Source: Glandiceps talaboti (taxonomy: Eukaryota > Hemichordata > Enteropneusta > Spengelidae). From it: 64,000 nucleotides of DNA. This document shows, piece after piece, positions 45,653 to 55,212 of this stretch. The first letter of the stretch is position 1, and the number at the start of each line of letters is the position of its first letter. The position numbers and the translations under genes were made by a program. The stretch lies in contig NC_135566.1 in assembly GCF_964340395.1 (NCBI RefSeq), positions 19,040,501 through 19,104,500 on the forward strand, read 5' to 3'. The notes beneath the pieces are model-generated. The model made no database searches. It was not told the origin of the DNA and worked only from the letters and a program-made list of their open reading frames with translations.

Positions 45653-48600
45653 CTGTGAAAATGTCGAAAAGAGCATCGTCAATTTTTTTTTAGACTTAAA
45701 TTTACTTTGGTACCATGACATTCCAGAATCAAATATGATTGTGGTTACAAGGTCAAAGGTCTTTACTGGTAATTAAGTCCTCACAGGTCAGACATCAATA
45801 TAAAGTTTAGCATTTCAGATAGGACAAACACAAACAAAGAAGACATCATATATAGAATTACCAACACCAATGTGTTTACTAATTAAATCATATATGGAAC
45901 AAACTCCTAGAAAGGCTAATTCATAATACAACAAAAAATACAGAAAAAGAACCACCAGTAAAAAATGTCTCAGAAGAAATGACGTATAAAATTGCTGGTC
46001 AAAAGTTCTTTCAAAATGTCAGAAGACAGCGAGTAGATTAAAACAAATTACTCATTAAAAGAGCATCACACATTAAAATAGAGAGTCAACTTTCCTACAG
46101 CGACCCTGGCAACTGTCCTACAGCGACCCTGGCAACTGTCCTACAGCAACCCTGGCAACTGTCCTACAGCGACCCTGGCAACTGTCCTACAGCAACCCTG
46201 GCAACTGTCTTACAGCAACCCTGGCAACTGTCCTACAGCAACCCTGGCAACTGTCCTACAGCAACCCTGGCAACTCAAAATCATTCAATCAGATACCATC
46301 TAAAAAGATGATGTGTCTTCAACCCAACTTTTGAACATGTCAACAGTCTTAGCGCTACAATTTATAGAAAAGCTACACTGTTAACTTGTAGCATTTTTTG
46401 TCAAAGTTAGTAGAAAACTGACCTTTAAGTCTGACTACCTCTTGTTCTAAACCAACAATTCTGTTTTTCAGCATGCCAATCTCTTCTATTAGTGCCATCA
46501 ATTCAAAGGACTGCAAAGCAAAATAAGAAATATACAAAATATTATGATTTATAAGAGTAATAGAACATAGTAAAAACTGACCTCTGAACATATCTTGATC
46601 TTCAAAGGGAACACCTCTCCAGGAAATAGTCATTTTAATAAAATATGGCTTCTGGAGAGTCATTTCATGATTTTACAAGTTGCTCTTGTGCCTTCATATA
46701 TAGTTTATCTTTGCTGTGGGACACGGTATCAAGGGAGTGCACAGAAATAATATATTCCAACTGCATTATGAATATTTATGAGAAATGTTTTACACTGAAG
46801 GGTACAATCATGAATATGTTATTTCTGTTGACTCCTATGATGCAATAGCTCTTGGCAAAGATATCCTATAAATAATAAAGGCACAAAATTAACTTGATGT
46901 TTCTCTGAAATCGCAAATAATTGTAGGTGATGTCAAATCATGGAATGACTCTCCAGAACCCAGAGTTTATGAAAATATCTTTATTTCAATTCCTGGAGTG
47001 GTGTTCCCCTTGAAATTACAGCTTTGTTCATGTCACTATGGACTGGTACTTGTAAATGCTTACTAAATAGTTATGTAACAAACTACTAAATTTAACTGTA
47101 GCCAACATTTCATTTAGTGTATCAGTATTAGAATTTAATAGTATGAAGTTCTAGGTTTGGGAAGTGGTAATATTTGACCACATTTCCTACGAAGTGTGAG
47201 AGGAAGGCATAATGTATTGTGTCAATCTCTTCAGTAACTATTCAAATTATGCAGACATATACATACGCAACATGCAAATTATGGAAAATATGTTTTCAAC
47301 TTTGGAATATTATATCTTGTGTAGCTGTCGTTTTACATTGTTGTTGGTCCTCTGGTCACGGTAAATCATGAAGGAAGTCTTTTTAATGTAATACTGCCCT
47401 CTATGGTGGGATGCACAAAATGACCTCCATGGATGACAAATGCTGCCTTTTACGGCTGGTTGAACTTACCGTTATTCCTTTAGAACCAGTGTCCCCCTTT
47501 TCTCCCTTGAAACCTGTCAGACCAGGAACACCTGGTGCACCTTGACTACCACGTGGACCTGAACAAAATAACAAGAATGGAAATACTTAGACTGATTTGT
47601 TTATTTGTAAGGAGAGAATATGATTGATGGCCGGGGTAGGTACCTGCGACTTATGCTGAAGAAAATAGTCAAAATATTGGTCAGGCCAAATCGTCCCTGT
47701 CCTACAAACAATTCAACAAAGGTTATCGACAATCTTTGTCAATTTTTGTCTTGTGTGTAATATGACAGGAGATTTATTACAAATACCGGTAATTTCATTC
47801 CTCTTGTTGACATCTTTTCTCTAAAGCCTGTTGGATTGTTAAATGTGTGTATATGGAAGACCGTGTTTTACGAAAAGAAGTTTGTAATACCCCATTTGCC
47901 AGTTATCAGAAAAACGAAAGATTACACAGGTTGGCCACTAGGAGTGCTGTTTGGACGCAGCTTTGGGAGTGCGGGCTATGTGTGTCTTGTACTTCTAAAT
48001 CCTTCATTTCTCAGGGTCTCGCTGCAAATGTTGTTTGCATTCTAATCCAGTGAAAATATTCTGCTAACTGTTTAAGAGACATATTTAGGAACTGAGTTTT
48101 AGTCACCCACATTTTCACTATATGGGGCACTTTCCTGTGACACTCCTGTCAATATGACTAGAATATAGAGATGCAAAAGTAGTTAGAGGAACAGTCCTGA
48201 TAAATAAATTCAATCCTGACGTTTCAAATCAATATTCTTCCTCATAGGATATCAAGGCAAGATATATAGTAGGTCATCACGTGACTGACTATAGAATATG
48301 GCGTATATGTATACGTGTCCACAGGTTGTATAGAATACCAATAAAGATGACGTAATTTATCATACGTATAAAAAAACGTCGAGAAAATCACTACGATGCA
48401 ATCAACTGTTCTAACAATGCCAGAAGACAATTGTAATGTTATAGAAGGTATACATCGACAGTAAAATTATACTAGAATAGTGTAATCAAGGTTTTGGGAA
48501 TTATTTTCACTTCGAGTAAAACAGTTTAGAAAGTCAGCTTGCATCACTTTACATAACAGGCTTGAGTTTTCAGTGTGAGTTTTATTCTACCTATATCTAG

Positions 48601-51600
48601 CAAGTGATGCTGAAGTAAATAGATTACTATGGATATCTTTTATAAATTAAAGCAGTAGAAATAACCCCCAATATATTCAGTTTCTACCCTTTAAACTTAT
48701 TACTTTGAGAAATGCTTGATATTGAATAAAATGAAGCTACCTGGTATGGCGGGACCTGGTAAACCTGGCACACCTTGCATACCAGATTGACCAGGTGGAC
48801 CTCTTGGACCAGGAGGCCCTGTTAAACCAGGAGTACCTGGGTCTCCCCGTCGCCCCTTCTCTCCTATGACAGTAGCACCACTTATAAGACCAGGGTGATC
48901 TGGTGGACCAGGATTTGCAGGCACAGCAGGCATTCCGGGAAGACTGAAGTCGGAATTATTAGCATCTGCAGTCGCTAGTTGCATCTGAAACACGTGATTG
49001 ACATAGATTTAAATAAACATTACGAAGATGAACAACCAAAACACGACATTAATTAAAAAAATTACTAAAAGCAAAGACATTTCACCTACAACATTTACAA
49101 AAGGAAACAATTACACCAAACAGCTCTTTATCATTTTGACGTACACTCATATTGGTGTACATTTCACACTCATTTTGATGTACATTTCACACTCATTTTG
49201 GTGTTCATTTCACACTCATTTTGGTGTACATTTCTTTCAGGTTGGCGTATATATCATCAATTTTGATGGTTGACAAATTGAAAGAACAAATGTAATTATC
49301 CTTGGTTAGCTTTAGATAATTGTTTATGTAAGTTGATTTCACAAATTTGACTTTGAAATGGTATAATGCACGTACATGTATGGAATTATTAAAAGCTCAA
49401 TTTCATCAGAAATCGATCTGAATTATTGACAGAAATAGATAAATTGTGTTTGTTTGTATTCATTCATTCATTCATTCATTCATTCATTCATTCATTCATT
49501 CATTCATTCATTCATTCATTCATTCATTCATTCATTCGATCATTCATTCACTCATCACTCACTCACTCACTTACTTACTCACTCACTCATTCATTCATTT
49601 ATTCATTCATTCATGCATTCATTCATTCAATTGTCTACGTTTGTTTATTTTCATTATTGTAAACCAGAGCAGTACATTTCTGCTAACCATGGCATAGTTG
49701 CCATACACTTTCTTTAGACAGTACCCAGTGTGTATTTAGCATTACAAAGAGCATTGAGATGTAGTGTAGGCAACTAATTATTGGTAGTAGTAAAGAGGAC
49801 TGTGGTTTTTACGACGATGTGCCGTAAAGGGGCCTACGATTTTACAACGATGTGCCGTAAAGGAGCCTTTGATTTTACAACAATGTGCCGTAAAGGGGGG
49901 TGTTTTACGACGATGCGAAATATTGATCTACTAGTATTTAGTTTTCATGTATTATATGTTTTGCCTTACTTACCAAATAATCGACTCTTTCTTCTAAATC
50001 TGCTATTCGTGTACAATTTAAACATTCTGAGGAACAGAAATAGAAATAAAATATGAGTTTTGAAGGCCCGGGGTCCAAACACTCCTATCCCGAGCATTTC
50101 CTTTGTATACTAGACAAGTTACTGTATCTTTCTCTATAAGCATTGTTTTATTATCGTGTTCACCGTTCACGCTGACAATTATACGGGATAACACCATTCG
50201 GCTGGTCCATTTATTGAGGACAAAAGAATAACATCCTTTTTCTTTCTTTTTTTACATATTTGTGCATTTTTATTCATGTTTGGTAAGGAAGGTTGTGTCA
50301 TCTGTACTGAGCTTCGTATAATGTTTAAAATTACCCTCCAGTCCCTCTCCCCACCTCAACTCCTCCTCTACTCTCACCCCCCACCCCACCCCACCCCCAC
50401 CCACTACTGTAACGACATTCCAAACTGTCCTCTCGTAATATTATCACTTGTATTCAGGATTTTAATATGATGTTTCCAACTAGTTCAATATTTAAGTACT
50501 GCACTCTCCTTCCGCTCTCCTATCCTCAACTTCATTAAACGATGAGTCGGAATAATCTTGCACGTCCCCGGATTTATATGGACCCTTTTATGGTAATTTT
50601 TCTCCCATTGCCAATAAAAAACTTGTTCTCTCATTGAAATCAGATTTTCTCACCATCTCTTCCTCATAATTATGATATATTTCCCCCTTTCCTGAAAATG
50701 TTCATCCGAGCAGTTACTTATATTAAAAAGCTTTGTCGATGCGATGACAGAACTTGATTGTATATCTGATAGCGCCGCCTAGCGGTTATAATGGGAAACG
50801 TTCACACAAATACAACATTCTCAATTTATTATCTATTATTATGACCTCCTGATGGTTTTTAAAGTCCGACAAGAAATTAAGCGATGAGGTGATTTCTTGT
50901 AATATTATTGATGAGCAACATAAAACAATATACAATACTACTAAAATACTAAAACACAATCTGAAAGAAACAGCGTGCAATAATAAAAATACAGAAAAAT
51001 GATAATTTTGGTTCAAAACAACACTTACCTATTTCACAATTTTGACCTGAAAAACCAGGACAACAACTCATTTTTTTCGTTCGAATTGTTTGAAATTCTA
51101 TTCTATAAATAGGACGAAACACAACTCTGGAAAGAAACGTAAAAAATAAGAAAGTTTATTATTTTGTTTACTTGATATACGTTGGGGATTTTGTATCCAT
51201 TAAATTCTGGTTGGAATTGTGCTGAATGAATAGCTGGGAGAAAGGTTCACAAACGAAAGTATTGGGGATAAATCGTGATGTTTGTTCTTTTTCAGACTCA
51301 AGCTCCGTAAGGGATTGTAGACAAACTAATGGGGGGGCGGTGTAATAATAAATTCAGTGTGTGAAAAATATTGACCCTCCTCTAAAAGTTACTGACTCTC
51401 CCTCTTATGTCAATGGAATAGCTGTGATCTAAAATATCATAAATTTCATAATTTAATATATCACAAAAAATATGCACTTTCATGAAAAATGGTGACCCTC
51501 TCCTAAAATACCCCCCCCCCTCATAATTTGTATCCGGTCCCTAATCGAGGGTCAGTTGATTGATGGTATGCAGCCTATGAGCTTCATGTTACTTGGCAAA

Positions 51601-52802
51601 TGTAAACTATGAGTTCGTTACACAGGGCAAGCATAACGGAGTTCACCAGGTCGCTGTCTCTGACGGACATATAATTGGCAAATAGTTAACACATGTATCT
51701 GATTCATCGCAGGATTGCAGTATCGCGTGTATACTATTTGTACCCACAGGGGCACGTATTATTTCTTAGATTCAGCCTCTTTCTTAAGGAAAATGTTACA
51801 CGAATCCTGCTGCTACAAATGTATACTAATAGTTATTTCCTCACAGGCAGGAAACTATAGTCAAAACATTGTTATATTTAGTCTGTAGATGAAAACAACA
51901 ATCTAAGAAATATTACACGCCCCTACATTTGCACTCCGTCATCGTAAATGAAATAAAACCCACCCCAGTAAAAAAATAAAAGATAGTGCTGAAGTGTTCT
52001 TGTTATTTAGTTCAATTTTTGTTTCAGACGAGAGCTAAGATGTCACAATTTTGATCAGAGTACAGCAGTGAGGTTTATGTGTTCGATAAACTTCACGTGG
52101 CCAAAGCTTTGCCAAAACTTTCAAAATGAAATGGCAACCAATACATGCAATATATCATTGTCACTGTGTATTGGAGTATGCAGGAATAAAGGTGACCACA
52201 TGTCACATATGCACAACGTGATTGTATTTCATAGCCCCAACATATAGCTCAATTTCGAACTCAACACATGTGCTTTCTCCTTGACAAGTTGAATAAACAG
52301 TCGCCAACAGTAATCAGACCTTATTAGACCAGGTGACTATAGAAAATGTCTACATTGGTCTGATATCAGACATACTATTTTCTGAGTAATATAACAACAT
52401 GCATCGAAACCACAGATTCAATACAAGGATGGCCCTAGTACAAAACACTCCCATTATCAGGCATTACGAATATTCCAAAAGTACCGTCACCGGACACCTC
52501 TCCCTATAATAAACTGATGATTTGTTTGTTTATTTGGGCCGGGTATATTTACTCGACTGGGGGTGTTTTGGAGTTGAACATGGGTTTTCTCCAACTGCCC
52601 CCCCCCCCCCCAACTCCGATGACCAAAACTAAGGTAGAATCTATGGAATATGTAATTTCATTAGAGTATCTCAGTACACATCATAAATCCATGGGAGACT
52701 ATAATTACTTGCAGTTAATAAAACTCTTTCTATCAAAATTTAATAGTCTTTACCAAATGTAGACAGAAAGCAACATAAACTAATTTCTGATAATGCAACC
52801 TA

Positions 52803-52893
<91 letters not shown>

Positions 52894-54986
52894 GGTATTT
52901 ATACACTGCAGTAAACATAATGTAACAAAAATGTGCAGAATTAAATACAACTTTCTGTGCTGTGTATTAACACCAATTGTACATTATTTTCAACGTTTTT
53001 TATGGCTTTCATTTGTATATTCAGATATAGCTAATATCATAATGCTTCTACCATTTCACTCAGAACAACTTTTCACGTTTGTATCTTGAGAATGACAAAT
53101 TGATTGAAACACAAATGGCAAGTTCAATCACCAGTCAATGTTAGTCTAGTCCCTATATACGGTATTGTTACAATTTATACCTCCACTCACAGACCACCTT
53201 GGTATCCAGACTAGTCAATAAATACCAATGAAAGCTAACAGCAACCGTAATCTTATAAACAACTTGCCATTAATTCTTACAGTAAATACTATATACCCCA
53301 ATACAACATGTTTGAATATCTTATTTGAGAAATAGTGCACATGACACATATAAATGACACTTATTTTGTCATTTTCCAACTTGACACCCCCCCCCCCCAC
53401 TTCAAGTGCTATTTTTCAACCCCCCCCCCCCACGGTTAAAAATGCCCGGCCCCTAAGACTATCATTGTATTGAATTTTAGCCCGCAAGTGACTGTGGTCG
53501 AAATAAACTAAAAACGGTTTTGCTAAAAGTCGTAAAACTCTGCTAAAATGTCGCGAACTCCTATCGCGTCATCAATAGTGTTATTTCTTGGGTTACTGCT
53601 AAGTTCAAGGTTGTGCTATCACATATTTGGATCCCCGTTGTGTTTGGTACCACACACATTAAGTCACTGTGGGTTTTTTAATAACCTTATCAATAATTTG
53701 CTCCTGTACATTCCGTTATCAAGGATACTGACACAAAAATAACGACACGGTAAAAACAGATGAACAGTGAACTTTTGACCCGATGTATTTTCCACATCGA
53801 TCCGGGTTCTTTTAGGTGAGTGTGTGTATAATATGATCCTGTGGGTCGTGTCCGCTTTCAACCTAATACTGTCAGATTGTTGTTGTGTTTCTATGATACA
53901 GCTGCCATATCAACATAAGGATAACAGCTGGCATTCCATTTGGTTTAAAAGTTGGTGTATAAATTGACCAGTCAGCATTCTGAACATGTTAACTTTAAAG
54001 TTCTCTTATTTAGTCACGTATTAAAGAGAGTTTGTTGCATTTATCATTATGTGTATGTGATGTAAGGCTGGGTGTCAAATACATTGTACACCCCATTCCA
54101 CTGTAACAATTCTATGCCTGTGTACCTATGGTTAAGAAGCCAGAAAGGGCTGCACAGTCTTACAGTAGCTGGCAGTGTACCTATTGGGACCTATAGAGTA
54201 AAAATATTGACCCCCTTTGATACGTGACTGTACTCATGATCAAATATATTTAACGACGTATCTACACGTACAATGATGTTGTGGACTGCATTGAGGGAAG
54301 TGAATTGATTCGATCCAGGAGATAGCTAAATTGCGATTGGAAACCTGAATAAAACGTGCAAGTATGTTAATGTAATCTTTGGTAAAACCGCATGTCTGTG
54401 GTAAAAACGTATGGGGTTTGGATATAGAACGTTAATAGCTTTGTCCGAGTCTGTATGTAACCGGACCTTGACTTTGGGCCTTGACTGTTAGACACTGACC
54501 GCATACTCCGTCGTATGTGTGTTCTTTTCATATCTCACCTGAATGAATTACCACAATTCCTTTCTCGTGATGAGAACGGTGGAGATAATTTATAATTACA
54601 CCATGCTGGCTTGACTTTTTCCACATGCATTTCTGTACCATTCCGAACTCTACATGATATGTGTTTAGTCACTGTGTGCTCGCACCAGTTGCCAGTCCTG
54701 CGAAAAACCATACCATATCGATGTCAGACCAGATAGGATCAGATCAGATCAGATATAGAATATTTATTGAGAAATGAAGAAATGACTCGAAGGAGTGGAG
54801 AAATGAGTGAATGATATGAAAGTTTGAAATTGTTGTCAGTGATATTATCTTTATGAATGACATCGTGATATGAATATTTAGAATTTCGCATTTCTGTTAA
54901 TGTTTTAAATGTTGATGTAACTGTTCGAGCAACAGTACACATACATACATACATACATACATACATACATACATACATACATACAT

Positions 54987-55021
<35 letters not shown>

Positions 55022-55114
55022 TACATACATACATACATACATACATACATACATACATACATGCATGCATACATACATACATACATACATACATACATAC
55101 ATACATTCATACAC

Positions 55115-55157
<43 letters not shown>

Positions 55158-55170
55158 CAGATACACACAC

Positions 55171-55212
<42 letters not shown>

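Larger units (their letters stand above)
51127..54538. other. EMI collagen intron 2
   Basis: Contains (AT)n at 52804-52890, poly-C tracts (52598-52611, 53389-53432), a lone copy of the 26.5 kb minisatellite unit at 53194-53212, and a plus-strand open frame at 53548-53742 noted separately. Confidence 0.65.

Noticed and set aside
45508-45693. Plus-strand 61-residue frame with GKPGAP-like sequence
   Set aside because: The collagen-like look comes from the complementary strand, where the phase-consistent final collagen exon lies.
49426-49717. Three overlapping FIHS/HSFI-rich frames
   Set aside because: (CATT)n microsatellite is open in all three frames.
49781-50056. CRISPR-like impression from regularly spaced repeats
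   Set aside because: The repeats are contiguous 33-bp minisatellite units without spacers, in an animal genome.
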